Source: Sarocladium kiliense
Lineage: Eukaryota; Ascomycota; Sordariomycetes; Hypocreales; Sarocladiaceae
Length of the DNA: 64,000 nucleotides
Assembly (NCBI GenBank): GCA_030734395.1
Contig: JAUZTG010000029.1
Coordinates: forward strand, 3,906,001-3,970,000
Reading direction: 5' to 3'
The translations under genes were made by a program, and so were the position numbers. How positions within the stretch are numbered: the first letter of the stretch is position 1; each line of letters begins with the position of its first letter. The notes beneath the pieces were generated by a model. That model did not search any database. It saw only the letters and a program-made list of their open reading frames with translations, and was not told the DNA's origin. Shown one piece after another: positions 44,204-56,595 of the stretch.

Positions 44204-46261
44204 ATGGGAGTCGAAAAGTCGAATCCGAACCCGGATGTCTCGTCAGTAGCTCCAAACCATCGTCCGGAAGAGAATGATGTCTCGGATACAGAAAGTATCG
44301 GCGGGCAACGGAACGTCTTCTCGACGAAGAACCTTCTTGTCGCCTTTCCTGCCTTGTCCGTCGCTCTCTTCGTCTCCTTTCTCGACCAGACAAGCGTCTC
44401 GACCGCCATACCAGCCATCTCGGACGACCTGAACACTGGCTCTGCGACCTCATGGATTGGCGCATCCTTCCTCATCGCTGCCACCGCCTTTCAGCTCATC
44501 AACGGTCGCTTGTCAGACATCTTTGGCCGGAAGAACCTGCTATTGATATGTTTGGGTCTCTTGGCCGGTGGTGACCTGGTATGCGGCTTCGCGAAGTCGA
44601 AGGAGCAGCTCTTTGCCTTCCGTGCGATAGCTGGTATTGGTGGAGGAGGTGTCAACAGTGTGGCCATGATCATCGTAAGCGACATCACTACGTTACAAAA
44701 CAGGGGCAAATTCCAGGGGATCCTCGGGGCTGTGATTGCGCTCGCGAATGGCTGCGGTCCTTTCATCGGTGGTGTGATCGTCGAGAAAGCTAGCTGGCCC
44801 TGGGTCTTCTGGCTCGTGCCTATCGTTGCTGTCCCTGCCGGTCTCGCCATCTTCTTCTTTCTACCGCTCAAACACAATGCGGGGAACCATGTCGAGAAGT
44901 TCAAGATGATCGATTATGGCGGCATCCTCCTCAATGTCGCTGGCTGTCTCCTCATCCTCATACCCCTCAGCGGTGGTGGGGTCTCGTATGCATGGGCTTC
45001 GGCGATGGTCATCTCCATGATGGTGATAGGAGGACTGATCTGGATCGTTTTCGGGCTTTGGGAGTGGAAGGTAGCCCGCGTACCCATTATGCCTTGTATG
45101 TCTTCATTTCCGTCTACGATGCCAAGTGTACTAAAGCTGAGGTACATCAGTGCGCCTGTTCAATGCCCCGTATTGTCCATGTCTATACGCGCAGTCTTTT
45201 CTGCAAGGCACTGCCTTCTACGGGAACTTCTTCTATTGTAAGTAAAACATTGAACGCCAATTCTCTTGCGATCTAAGTACTGGAACAAGCGCTGACAAGA
45301 GGGCCACAGTACCGTAAGATCAAGCATTCCACTGCTATCAGGAAAGTTGCTAAGCCTCGCCAACTATACAGGATATACTTTCAGTCCTCCCTCGGCTATA
45401 GCGCTATCAAATCCGGTGCTGCTATCTTGCCCTTGATCATCACCTCCTCTGCAGCATCTATCGTCTCAGGCCTCATAATGGCTCGTACTGGCCGCTACAT
45501 GCCCTGTGTCGTTGGCGGGTACTGCATCTGGTCACTAGCAACGGGTCTCAAGTGCCTCCTAAAACAGAGCACTCCCATCGGCCACATTATCGCTTTCCTG
45601 GTGGTGGAAGGTATTGGCATCGGTTTGACCTTGCAACCAAGTGCGTCACTCTATGATACCGTGCGCCTGTGTCGTACCTTCACTGACCGAAATCTTTCAA
45701 CAGCTTTGATAGGACTGCTAGCCAATTCTAAGACTGAGGATCGGGCAGTCTTGACAGGATTGAGAAATTTTATGCGGACGGTAGGGGGTGCAAGTGGATT
45801 GACCAGTACGTTGCCATCTCACTTTCTCGTTCGCTAAGCCAGCAACTAACAGTCCTGCAGTCTCTGGAGCCATTTTGTCGAATACACTCTCCTCCAGACT
45901 TTCTAACGAAGACTTTATTAATCCCAGTCTCCTTGAACAGCTGAGCTCCTCTACTTATACCATAGACAAGCTGGGCCTCACATCAAGCGAGAAAGAGCGG
46001 GTTTTGCAGGTGTACATGGATGGCCTACACTATGTATTCATTTACTACGCCGTTGTCGCGGGTATCGCTGCTATTCTCAGTCTCGGTGTCGGCAACACGG
46101 ATTTACAGAGCAAATCCGGCGAGGCCAGCAAGGAAGCTAATGTAGAAGCTTCAAGTGGGACGGAGGCCAGTGACATGATGGAGAGCTCATGCGACGAGGA
46201 CGCGAGACCTGGGACCTTGGCCAAGGTGTCTACGAACGCGAAGGCTAGTTCCCATGTATAA
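44204..46261 (+). CDS. MFS transporter, DHA2 (14-TM) drug:H+ antiporter type, with 4-nt microexon
   Basis: Six exons: 44204..45095, 45151..45237, 45310..45313, 45372..45640, 45704..45805 and 45861..46261; 584 aa. The third exon is only TACC; it completes the conserved FFYLPIYFQ motif, and skipping it gives an immediate stop. Start MGVEKSNPNPDVSS, a polar tail, then 14 predicted spans. Motif A reads GRLSDIFGRKNLLL and motif C GAVIALANGCGPFIGG. Exports toxic or secondary compounds at the plasma membrane. The C-terminal tail is acidic and Ser-rich. Confidence 0.85.
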
Positions 46262-47142
46262 TGATCATAGAAAAAAGCGAAATAGACGTGTCATTTAGAG
46301 CACCGCAGTACCTGGGGATCAGCTTTTCTGTACACGGGTAACGAGGGGCGTTGTCCCTTGCAATAGATGTTTAAATTGTGATGTCCCGGCGCTTGCGACG
46401 AAATTCATCAATGGATGGGGATCTCAAATGGATGCTATACATGGACTTAGGTCTGGCCTTTTCCTTCTTGACTGACATCACCTATGGTACTCAATGACCC
46501 ATCCAAGGTGCACACGACCTGCTGAACCTAGAACATCCTCGACCTACCCGGCAATGATCAAGATCCGATCCCTCCCCGAGCCCCGATAATCTTGCAGCAA
46601 TATAGACATTTGATCATGTACAAAGGGTATGTAATGGTTCAGGCACAGGGTTCTGGGGTGTCCGGCACGGCAAGACCTTGCCTATCGCCGATCTACAGGC
46701 CAGTTGGCTCTGAGATGTTTTGGAACGTAGGCTCGTGTCCGCATCTATGCGAGTAACGAGGTCTGCGTAGAGATCGCTTTCCCTTTCGCCCCATCACCTG
46801 TTCAGTGAGCCAGGTCATTACGAGGCAGCTTAAGTTGTTGACCCTGGGGAATGGGACCTTATCCCTTGAAAAGCCCGACGATCCTTATAGTTCCTACCGC
46901 ACTCCGCACGTGGGCGTTGTCTCTGCACCAATACCGTGGACCATTGTCTACCCACGTGGTCACCTACCCGACTCTAACAAATACGCTTAATTCTTGGCGT
47001 GATTATTTTGTTGAACAATATAAGTCTGACAAGATGCGGCTATTTCTAGGAACAAGTCTATTTGGCCTTCCCTCTCTCCTTCGAGTTTGTTGTCTTGAAA
47101 GTATCATCAATCCGGGTTAACTGGGCAAAGAATAGCACCGCC
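46262..47142. other. Intergenic region, promoter of phosphoesterase
   Basis: 881 bp between same-strand genes. Short open frames near 46.8-47.1 kb lack motifs and look like leader. Confidence 0.5.
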
Positions 47143-48504
47143 ATGAAGTTCACAACTTGGGCCATGTTGGCTACGCAAGCCGCTGCGCTGGGCAAGGGCC
47201 GACCTCAACGCCCTCTGAAGTTCTCTAGGGATGGAACCTTTCAAATTTCAATATTCGAGGACCTTCACTACGGAGAAGGTAAGTCACGCATCGGCGTTGA
47301 GATCAGCCATCTCTATTTGTAGCCAACTCGCTAAACATCGCAAGCTCCCGCTACATTCGGCCCAACTCAAGACGCACACACCTCCAAAATGGTCCAGAAG
47401 GTGCTTAAAGAGGAGCGGCCTGACTTCGTGGTCATCAATGGTGATTCAGTATCTCGTGACAACCTCATGTTGAACAGCACTGGTTACATGAATCACGCCT
47501 TAGCTCCATTTGTCAAACAGAAGCTAGATTGGGCCGTAACCTTCGGCAACCACGAGTCGAACAAGAACCGGAAGGTTGAAGACGTCTTTGCTGTCGAGCA
47601 GCGGTATCGCAACTCACGATCCAAATCTATGATCAGTGGTCGTGATACTGGTATCACCAACTACTATCTGCCTGTGTACCCTGCGAATTGTCGCTCTGGC
47701 TGCGGCTGCAAACCAGAGCTGCTGATCTGGTTCTTCGACAGCCGCGGAGGCTTCAACTACAACGAGACCGACACAACAGGCAACCAGGTATATCGGGAAA
47801 CTTGGGTTGCCACGGAGGTTGTCAACTGGTTTGTTACTGAGCGCGACCGCATTGCCCGAAAGTATTCGACAACTATTCCTTCAATTGCCTTCGTTCACAT
47901 CCCTGTAGACGCTTTCTATGCTGTTCAACAGGGCCCTGGCATTGATCCGCACCGTCATCCTGGCTTCAATAACGCGTTTGAGAGAAGCCAGGGTGCTGGA
48001 TTCTGCCCCGACGGCGTGCGAAATGGCACATGTGCCTGGGGCGGTCAAGACATCCCGTTCATGCAGGCTTTGGTGAAGACTCCTGGCCTTATGGGTGTTT
48101 TCAGCGGTCATCACCATGCCAACTCATGGTGTTACAAGTGGACAGCTGAGGTCCTCCCTGATTACCCCGTTCAGCCAGGTGCAGAGGGTCTTAATCTCTG
48201 CTACGGGCAGCGATCGGGCTTCGGTGGAGCTGGTGACGCTGTTCGGGGCTCGCGACAACTGCTCCTGCGGAAAGATAAGATTGCGGATGGGGAATTCGAT
48301 ACGTGGATCCGACTGGAGACAGGAGAAAGAGTGGCTGGTGTCTCCCTCAATACGACATACGGCGAAGACCAGTACCCGGAGGTACAGTATCGGGAAAGTT
48401 TTTGCGAAGATTGTGAGTAGTCTCCGAGCCTTGTTGCGAAGTATGATAACTGACGAATCTCAGGCTTCCAATGGGACGACTATAAACCGAATGTTCCTCG
48501 ATAG
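47143..48504 (+). CDS. Secreted calcineurin-like metallophosphoesterase
   Basis: Exons 47143..47278, 47345..48412 and 48464..48504 give 414 aa. MKFTTWAMLATQAAALG is a probable signal peptide. The metal site is complete: D-x-H in FEDLHYGE, GD in VINGDSVSRD, GNHE in FGNHESNK, and GHxH in FSGHHHANSW. The first splice joins HYGE to APATFGPTQDAHTSKMV; the last exon ends QWDDYKPNVPR. It resembles the DCR2/purple-type fungal phosphatases. It removes phosphate from extracellular or vacuolar esters, but the substrate is not known. Confidence 0.88.
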
Positions 48505-48821
48505 ACTCCACAATAGATATGATGATATGTAACAGAGTCTGGTAGTACAAAAGCCATCTCTCGATCGGACCATTGAGTCGTTGCCCCTGCCAAAGTGCGG
48601 CTGGGGCTGTGGTTGGAAGATGAGGCTCTGCGCCCTCGACGCTATTGTTCTGCACGCCAAGCCAATTAAACAGGACACTGTCAGCAGTATAAATAATTGA
48701 CGTCCCCAAATTGCCGCTTCCTACAAAAATTTCTCTTGAATTTCGTGGAAGTCGTGGAGTGCAATGTCGATTCGTACCTCACACGCCTCGCACACCTACG
48801 CCCGATTGTGCGCCTTTCGCC
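48505..48821. other. Intergenic region
   Basis: 317 bp, presumed 3' end of the phosphoesterase and promoter of the following gene; nothing else seen. Confidence 0.4.
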
Positions 48822-50018
48822 ATGATCGACTGGAACGTCAACATCAATTTCGCGAGCGCTTTGCTTTTGCACAGCTGCATCACAGTGCTACTTAAAGAGT
48901 TTCTAAACATCTGTACTATTCTCACGAGACTCAACTTGCCTGCATCGGCTGTGGCAGGATCCGTCTCCCTCGATGGCTACACCTCGATCTTGTCCAAAGA
49001 TGGTGATGGAGATCTGGCTGAGCTTTACTTCACCAACACTGGATTCATCCTCCTCTTTGCATCCTTGGCATCAGCAATTGCGATGAATTTGTCGCTTCCA
49101 GAAATGGCGTTGAACATTTTCATAGCCGGTTCGTTTGGCTTCTGCACGTTGATCTCGTTCTTCGCATGTCCAGGCAGTCGGCTTCGACCAATCCATGCTC
49201 TTCGTCGCGCTGGGCGATTTATATGGTCCGACACGCCGTTCGTCAATTTCTTCACTCTGATATACTTCGCTACTGTCCTTCCCGATACCCCCACTATTCG
49301 GTTGATGGACTACAGTCTTCTCCGCGGTATCGCCATCTTTGAACTAGTCTTCATGAAGGCTTACGTCGCGGCAGCGAATAAGGACAAACAGGTGCAACTG
49401 CTGAGGTCGCTGCGCAGGTCCAATTATACTCTACGTCGTTCCAAAGTCAGTGTATTCGTTAAGCCTGTGCTAAGTAACTGGATGCCATGCTGATCCTTGG
49501 CACATCAGAACAAGGACAAATTCCGCCCTCCGGCGTTAACTCGGAATGGGATCATTTCGTTCACAACCGCGCAACGGCTGTCAGTCATGCTTCTCAAGAC
49601 TGCTGTAGGTTATGACCCAGGGTCTTTAAGAGGGCCAAGGGGATCCGGTAGCTTGCCAGTCCCACCTCTCAACCGATACGTAGATGAGCATCAAGGTAGC
49701 CCTAGTGAGTGGCGTATCTACCGCTTGGAGGAGGATGTGATGGTGATCGAGGATCGCTTCGCAAAGTCAGTTCCGACGGGAGTGTGGGCCCAAATCACCA
49801 GTCGCATGCATGGAATGTTTCTTGCTAGGCTTAACAAGGTACGAGTGGTATATCTACTCAAGGTTCCGGACCCAGCGCCTATGGAATCACAACAGCACTT
49901 CGGCGGCCCATCATACTGGATGTCGAACATCAATCTGGTAACTGGAGTTAGCGTGTCACTGTTTGACAGTTTCATTGCTGCGGAAGACGTCGAAATTGGG
50001 GAAGGTATAGTGATATAG
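48822..50018 (+). CDS. Unrecognised membrane protein
   Basis: Two exons, about 48822..49445 and 49509..50018, give 377 aa. The donor is uncertain: GTCAGT at 49446 or GTATTC at 49452; both keep the frame and differ by two residues. The first exon encodes roughly four to five hydrophobic spans (FASALLLHSCITVLLKEFL, then TGFILLFASLASAIAMNL, ALNIFIAGSFGFCTLISFF, FVNFFTLIYFATVLP). The second exon is soluble, with KTAVGYDPGSLRGPRGSGS and a hydrophobic GPSYWMSNINLVTGVSVS near the end. I do not recognise the family and give no function. Confidence 0.55.
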
Positions 50019-50635
50019 TCATACATCCGAACCTGCCACGGGGGCGGTGGTACGATGACCTGAACTGTAGCCTACAGAGTGGTTACAGGTTCGAGGCAGC
50101 ATTGACATGAAATAAAGTAAACCGGACAATTTTAAAGGGCCATGGAACTGGATGTTCAGCAAACTCGCAACTCCGATACGTTGATGCCATTCTTAGCAGA
50201 TGGCCGTGTGTTGACAAATTCCCTAGCAAGCACGACATCTCGCGACACATTCGTGTCGATGGCGTGCGCCGACCACAACCCCAAATCTGCCCGCATCGCA
50301 TCACTACTTACCCACATTCAAATGCGACGGTTACCAAAAGGAGATATGTACCCCAATTTGACAGACTGGGGTGTGCGTGATGGGCGAATCGCAGTCGCAG
50401 CTGTTGCCGCAACTGTTGCCGCTCATTATCAAGCAACTGGGTATCAGAACACATGGCGGTGACGATGTTGTACTTGGCATAACTAAGGAGGTGATTGATG
50501 TCACCCTCCGAGGAGATGTAACAGGATGTGGGGGATCTAGCCGTACATATTAAGCAACCTCAGGGAACTTGGTTCTCGTCTCTGGGCTTGTCATATGCAG
50601 TATCGTGAACACGATTCAAGACCCTCAATATCACT
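50019..50635. other. Intergenic region, promoter of Dal5-like transporter
   Basis: 617 bp. A 106-codon forward frame (50142-50462) crosses it, but it has no motifs and a biased repeat-like GTTGCCGCAACTGTTGCCGC stretch, so I do not call a gene. Confidence 0.45.
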
Positions 50636-53269
50636 ATGGCGCCCTCGAATCCCGCAGAAGATCAAAAGTCGGTTGACTCGGCGGAGACTCCGCGGTCATT
50701 GCCGCCGACGGATAGTGATAGTCTTGGTCGCAAGCCCGACACAGGCATTACTGCTGGTGATATTCCACCTCCGCTCGCCGTCCAAGAGAACCAGCGTATG
50801 GAAGCAGCTTTGGGTGATGCGGTTCTGCGCTTTCTCAGGATCAGAAAGGGTCCTCGCAGAGACGAATACGACCCAGATGCCGTAAGTATATCAACCCAGG
50901 CAAGAGTTTGAGACGTCCCACAACGCTGACTGTAAGCAGGTGGCCACACAACCAAGTATTTGGGATTCTGAAAACATCGAAGAGTATCGAGCTCTGTACA
51001 TTCATCCTCAATGGGAGAATCTCTCTGCCTTCGATCCATCATATCGCTGGACCTGGAGACAAGAGAGGGAGGTTCGTCGAAAGGTAGACTGGAAGATCAT
51101 GGTCTGGGTATGCATTATGTTTGCTGCCCTTAACATCGATCGAGGGAATATCTCCAATGCGGTCTCAGACAATATGCTTGATGATCTAGGCCTTACACAT
51201 GCAGACTATGTGTGTTCTTCCGTGACCTATTGAATCAGAACACATGTGATCTGACCGCGCTTAGAACATCGGTCAAACAATTGCTCGTGTCGGCTTTCTG
51301 GTGGCTGAGCTACCATCACAGCTTATCTCGAAACGGTAGGTCTTCACGTCTGAAGCCACGAATCTATACTAACTTCACCATTATTAGCATCGGGCCAGAT
51401 ATTTGGATCCCCATCCAGATCTGCATCTTTTCTGCCATAAGTGCTCTGCAATTTTTCCTCAACGGCCGGGCATCGTTCTTGGCATGTCGATACCTGATGT
51501 AGGCTTGCATGTCTCACTTGTATTTGGCTTGGCTGACCGGGCTTGTAGTGCAACCTTCCAAGGAGGATTTATCCCGTAAGAAGTCACATAACGATACATA
51601 TCCTACAAGTGCTGATCAGACCAAGGGATACGATTCTTTATTTGAGCTATTGGTATACGGGAGGTTACGTAAGTAAAAATACTCAGTCGTAATATCTGGC
51701 GCTAATGGCTTCTAGCTGCCTATTCGTCTGGCTTGGTTCTGGATGTCATCTCAACTTGGTTAGTTTTGACTGGACACATCCGAAACCCGATACGAACCTG
51801 ACTTCCTCAGTTGATATTGGTGTGGGATTCGCAGCTGTTGGGCTTCTCTCTATGCGCGGGATCCTGGGTTATGAAGGTAGGGATTCACGTTACACTTGAT
51901 TACTGTCATTCGGCCAACTAAAGTACCTGTTTATAGGGTGGCGGTGGCTTTTCCTCATTGAGTAAGTATTTGTATCCCTATTAACTGACGCAGATTACTG
52001 ACTAGGCCAAGGGGAGCATTTACATGTATGTAGTATCCAGCAAACCCGCCCGTTATTAAACTAACGGAGTCACAGTTCTCATCGGAATCTTGTCCTTCTT
52101 CCTAATGCCACAGTCTCCCGCAAGAACAAAATCCTGGTGGAACCCGAAAGGCTACTTCACGAAAGATGAGGAAAAGATCATCGTTAATTCAGGTCAGTCT
52201 CACAGTGTGTCTGCCACAAACTTAGCAGACGAGACTCACATATCGGCAGTGATTCGAGACGATCCACAGAAGGCCGGCATGCATAACCGTCAGGGCCTCT
52301 CCGTGAAGCAGATCTGGAAGTGTGCCAAGGATTACGACATGTGGCCTCTCTACGTTTTGGGACTATTATTCGGTCTTCCGAAATACCCAGTGGGGCAATA
52401 TCTCACGCTCTCATTCCGGGGTCTCGGCTTCAACGTCATCGAGTCAAACCTATTATCGATCCCCAACATCGTCGGGTCCTGTATCATGATGCTCCTGATC
52501 ACAGCTGTCAGTGAGCTTGTGAACAACCGCAGCCTCGTCGCGATGGCTGAAGATGCTTGGCTCCTTCCCTGCTTCGCGGCTCTGATAGCCATGCCGGATC
52601 CAATTAGTCCCTGGTCTTACTTTGCAATTGCCACTGTGCTTCTTGCTTTTCCATAGTAGGTTTGACGAACATGACCCGATGCCATCTTCAGAAGTCTCAC
52701 TGTTGCACTCAGTACACATCCTCTTCAGGTAGCCTGGACCAGCCGAAATGCAGGATCTGTGCAGAACAGAACAGTATCCGCATCGTGAGTCTTCTGATGT
52801 CCACCCTGCCAAGCAACAGCTGCTAATTATTTACCGTAGCCTCTACAACATGGCAGTACAGGTCAGCGGCATGATTGGCGCGAACAGTGAGAAGCCCCTG
52901 GCATTCGCTCCAGTGATCCCCGCTAACTGACCAGTCTATCAACCGAGCGATGCGCCACGATACTTCAAGGCAAACACCGGACTCCTGGTAATATGTGTCT
53001 GGATGTGTGTAAGTTTCACCCCGCCACGAAAGTCAAAGCTTAACTGACCATGAGCTTCAGGTGATTCAATACCCAGGAACATACTTTTATTATCGCTGGA
53101 GGAACAGGTCCAGAGCGCGCAAATGGGAGGCCATGACTCCAGAGGATCAACTTGAGTATAGACGTTCGACTACGGATGAGGGAAACAAGAGGTAAGTTTG
53201 TGTAAAGATGGACTTCTCTTCGCCGCTAATGCAGCACTACACAGACTCGACTTCCGATTCGCAACGTAG
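50636..53269 (+). CDS. MFS anion:cation symporter, Dal5/allantoate-permease type, 17 exons
   Basis: Exons: 50636-50881, 50940-51209, 51265-51335, 51388-51498, 51549-51575, 51626-51668, 51716-51758, 51811-51876, 51937-51961, 52006-52025, 52076-52192, 52250-52655, 52713-52784, 52840-52886, 52935-53008, 53061-53191 and 53245-53269. Every join keeps frame; the product is 597 aa. Family motifs rebuilt across junctions: ALNIDRGNISNAVSDN, GQTIARVGFLVAELPSQLI, IATFQGGFIPDTILYLSYW, GGYLPIRLAWFWMSSQL, PLQVAWTSRNAGSVQNRT and GANIYQPSDAPRYF. Role: uptake of allantoate, nicotinate, biotin-like or related organic anions. Sixteen introns is extreme for this family. One intron (52193-52249) is in frame and easily missed. 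Confidence 0.82.
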
Positions 53270-53541
53270 TTGTCAAACCCTGCCTACCGCACGGTGGCTT
53301 TTCTATACACGGTCAAGCCCCTTCAGTATCGGCGCTACATAGGTACGAGGTAGAGCTGGAACATTGAGTTATAGAGCGCATGTGTAGGGGGTGGCCAAAC
53401 CAAGGTCGACCCTAAGCCAACTCAATCTCCCGACAGTATGCAGCTTAAAAGAACAGGCAAACCCGCCAACGTAGAAAGAAAGCAAGACCTGTCATCAATT
53501 AATTCTATCTGGGCTGTGAAGATCAATTACGTATAACTGAC

Positions 53542-53982
53542 ATGACGGAACCTCGGGATGCTGCACACTCTCTCTCTTGTATCATCAAACCCAACTTGCA
53601 TGAGACTTTAGTTGCTTGCAGATTCGTAGGCGACAATGCAGACTGGCAATTGGAGATCAAAGCTGCATCGCACAATACCTATTCAAGACTCGCCCGAGGT
53701 GACCCGCTGGCAAAGCGCAGTTGGAACCGCCGTCCTGAACCGAAAGAAGTCTTTCCATTAACGGCGAAGGTGTGGCGCGAGACAAGACTCACCGAGTTGC
53801 ATTCGGGTTATGAACTGCGGCAAGCCTTCACAGCATACGAGCCAATCGCGCTGGGCCTACACAAGAATAGGCGACACGTATGGATTTGTTTACGAGAATC
53901 TGAGGGTCTGACAGAATTCGTGCAGAGGGTTGATGGCTCAGCTGTCGAGGGGTTTGAAGTTCTGTCATGCTCGGTCACATAG
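53542..53982 (+). CDS. Small hypothetical protein
   Basis: Single frame of 146 aa starting MTEPRDAAHSLSC at an ATG. No signal peptide, TM span or known motif. Mixed charged composition typical of a real soluble protein is the only support. It lies between the 3' ends of the Dal5-like gene and of a reverse-strand regulator. It may be a chance frame. Confidence 0.3.
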   Translation: MTEPRDAAHSLSCIIKPNLHETLVACRFVGDNADWQLEIKAASHNTYSRLARGDPLAKRSWNRRPEPKEVFPLTAKVWRETRLTELHSGYELRQAFTAYEPIALGLHKNRRHVWICLRESEGLTEFVQRVDGSAVEGFEVLSCSVT

Positions 53983-54035
53983 CGCGAAAGACTGGCTACT
54001 AGATGTCCATATCTATATCTTGGCATGGTTCTGTC

Positions 54036-56117
54036 TCACGTGTGCACAGCCGAATCAGTTCCTGCCAGCAACAGCCTCGTACCACTGATGTGGTCTTGCA
54101 AGGCGCAATCCATACTAAACTCCCTCTGCCGGCCCCATGCGAGCCATTCTTGCCCTTGCCGCGTAATATTGAGCCATTCCATAGAGAAGTGGTTCAAGGC
54201 CGCAACATCGGGGTCGTACATAGTGATCTCCGGTGTGAGGGGGGTTTCTCCATGGTTGCACTTCCATCGAGCGGAGGCAATGACCTTGTATGCGCTCAGT
54301 CCTTCCCGCCGTGGTTTGTCGCCATGCTTAGGCGAAGCAAAGAATGCAGTCAAGTGACGGCCGTCAGCCTCTGGAATCAAAACAGTTATCGTTCTCTCCT
54401 TAGGTGGTGGGTATTGTTCCATCGTTGTCTGTCCATTCGAATGAAGACTGACTTCAAGTCTGTGCAGGCAGTCGAGGTGTTTCGCAAAAGCCAGACCTTT
54501 CAATACTCCTTCTTGAACGATCTTCTCGCAGAGTCCTATGATCCATTCAACCCAGGTAGGCTGCGGACTGCAAAGACCTATTTGGTGTAGAAGCGCAAGA
54601 AGACCGGCGTTCAGTGCTTCACAAGGAATGTATGCATTGTCACTACCATCGAAGGCAGTTAGTTGAGGCGTATGTGATGTCGCATGACGAAGGGCCTCAT
54701 AAAAATAGAATTCAGCCGCCAGACGATCATCCTCTTGGTCATTGCTGATCAATAACATGGCCCACTTCATCCGGGCCTCGTAAAAGTTATAATGCGCAGC
54801 TGCAAGCGACGTGAGACGGGTCATATTCGTATACACGGGGGGAGGGAACGAGAAGCGCTGCCACTTATACACTAGAAGGGCGTCCAAGCTCGAATCTGTG
54901 TCCAATTCTGGTATCAGATGCTGGTGCTCAGATCTCCAATCTCTGAGTTGTGATCGGAAATGGTCGATGGCCTCGATTGTGTAGCACTGAGTATGGGCGG
55001 CGATAGGGCTCCATATAAGGTCGCCAAAGTCTTTGTCTGCATAAATGAGGTCACATAGACTCTGCAGAGCCTGTGCGGCTGTGACGGCAGTGGCCGCTTG
55101 AGATTTAAGGGACTTGTGTGTTCTGGACTTCCTGCGGGAACGGTTTGCCGGAGTCCTTTGGGGAGCAAGGATACAACTCAATGGCACAGTTAGCCTGCAT
55201 ACCCGACTCAATGATATAATACACTTGTGCAACGCTTGAAAGGACTGTGTCTGTGGTTGGCCTCCGCAGGTACGTGACCCAGTCAAGTCGAGAAGTGTAG
55301 TGAAGTAATGTTCGGCAGATTGAACGCGCCCAATGCAGGCGGGGATATTTCCACTGAAAGACTGTCCAACAATTAGTCAAAATGTAATTATGTTGGCAGG
55401 GCGGCTCACCTCGAAGTACGCCATCAAACACAGAGTTGATACCAGTAGAACAGGAGTCCTTTTAGCTTCCTCGATACCAACGGAGAGCTCGCGGAGGGCT
55501 TCTGTGTATATTTGGACGGCAGTTATCTTCAGGTCGAGACTGCTGGCCTTCTCTTTGTCGTCATTGGAATTAGCCATCAAGGCAACACGATGCATGTTGC
55601 CAAGTGCAACGAAGGTCAGGTAAAGATAATCGCATCCCCAAGCTTCCTGAAGTAACTCATCTCGCCAAAAGCTAAGGTGCTCCGAGGGAAATAGTATGTG
55701 TAATGTTCTGAGGAGGACTTGCTGATAGCCCAGAACATGCCTAGCCCCAAGCGAAGGTCTTTGGGTCAGCCGTGGGTTGCATGGCAAAGCGACCAGGGGA
55801 AGCTGCACGCTTGGTGCTGGCAGTGGTTGCTGTGGCTCTGTAGAAGAGACAGATGCCCGGGTTGGCTCGTTGCTCTCGTGCCTTATTGTTCGTGTGTCCC
55901 GACCCTGGTCTGGAGTGCAGGCAGTCGGCGTTGATGAAGCACGATTCCGACTTCTGGGCGGTTTAACAGGGACAACGACTCGTTTCTGCTCATAACCGGC
56001 ACACTCAACATTGGCAGCCATGCATCGCCTGCATTCCGGTCGCTGTTCATCGCATTTGATGCGCCGAGCTCTGCAAGTCAAGCAGCCCGTACGACCCCTC
56101 CGCCTCTTCTGGCCCAT
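54036..56117 (-). CDS. Zn2Cys6 transcription factor
   Basis: Exons 55410..56117 and 54036..55361 (48-bp intron, GTGAGC..CAG) give 677 aa. The zinc cluster is at the very N-terminus: C-LTC-RARRIKC-DEQRPEC-RRC-MAANVEC (about 13-40). Then a basic/Pro-rich linker, and a C-terminal half with repeated helical stretches (LGNMHRVALMA, ALRELSVGIEEAKRTPVLLVSTLCLMAYFE) typical of Fungal_trans_2-type regulators. The splice joins AYFE to SFSGNIPAC. It is divergent from the zinc-type oxidoreductase gene and may regulate it. Confidence 0.83.
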
Positions 56118-56595
56118 GCTTACCCCGTTCTCGGAGTCGTCTGCCGGGTTGCGACAGATTCTGTGCGGATAGCCAATGAGAGAATCTCAAAGCTATGTGA
56201 TGTCCCGTCATGGTCCGATTCCAATCGTCGATCTGAGCAAAAGCGAGACTTGATCGAATGACTACTTAGCGATAATGCAATGTGAGATGCGAGGACAAAG
56301 CTGTCAGCAAGGCATGTCCCCAATCTTGGCAGTGTGCCCATCGCTTAACAAGCGGTCTAGACGGATTTAGCGAGTTAAGCGAGCTACGCGACCTACACGG
56401 AAGCCCAGTAACGCTTTACGAAGCCACACTCAATCTCACGTCAAGGATAATGTTCTTATTGAGGACGCCAAATCAGCCGCGGTATCTATAAATACTACCA
56501 AAGCCTCTCCTCGTGCTTCAATGATTAGCATTCATCAATTGCAGAAGAACATCATCACTCACTCCAGCATTGATCGATATTACAAGCCTCGAAGA
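56118..56595. other. Divergent promoter, regulator and oxidoreductase
   Basis: 478 bp between opposite starts; no gene seen apart from a possible 25-residue N-terminal extension of the oxidoreductase (ATG at 56521). Confidence 0.5.

Noticed and set aside
25147..48504. A secondary-metabolite gene cluster (P450, alcohol dehydrogenase, OYE, MFS, regulator)
   Set aside because: No polyketide synthase, NRPS, terpene synthase or DMAT backbone gene is present in the window; nutrient catabolism explains the set better.
50142..50462. Forward frame of 106 codons
   Set aside because: No motif, low-complexity stretch, and lies in the promoter of the Dal5-like gene.
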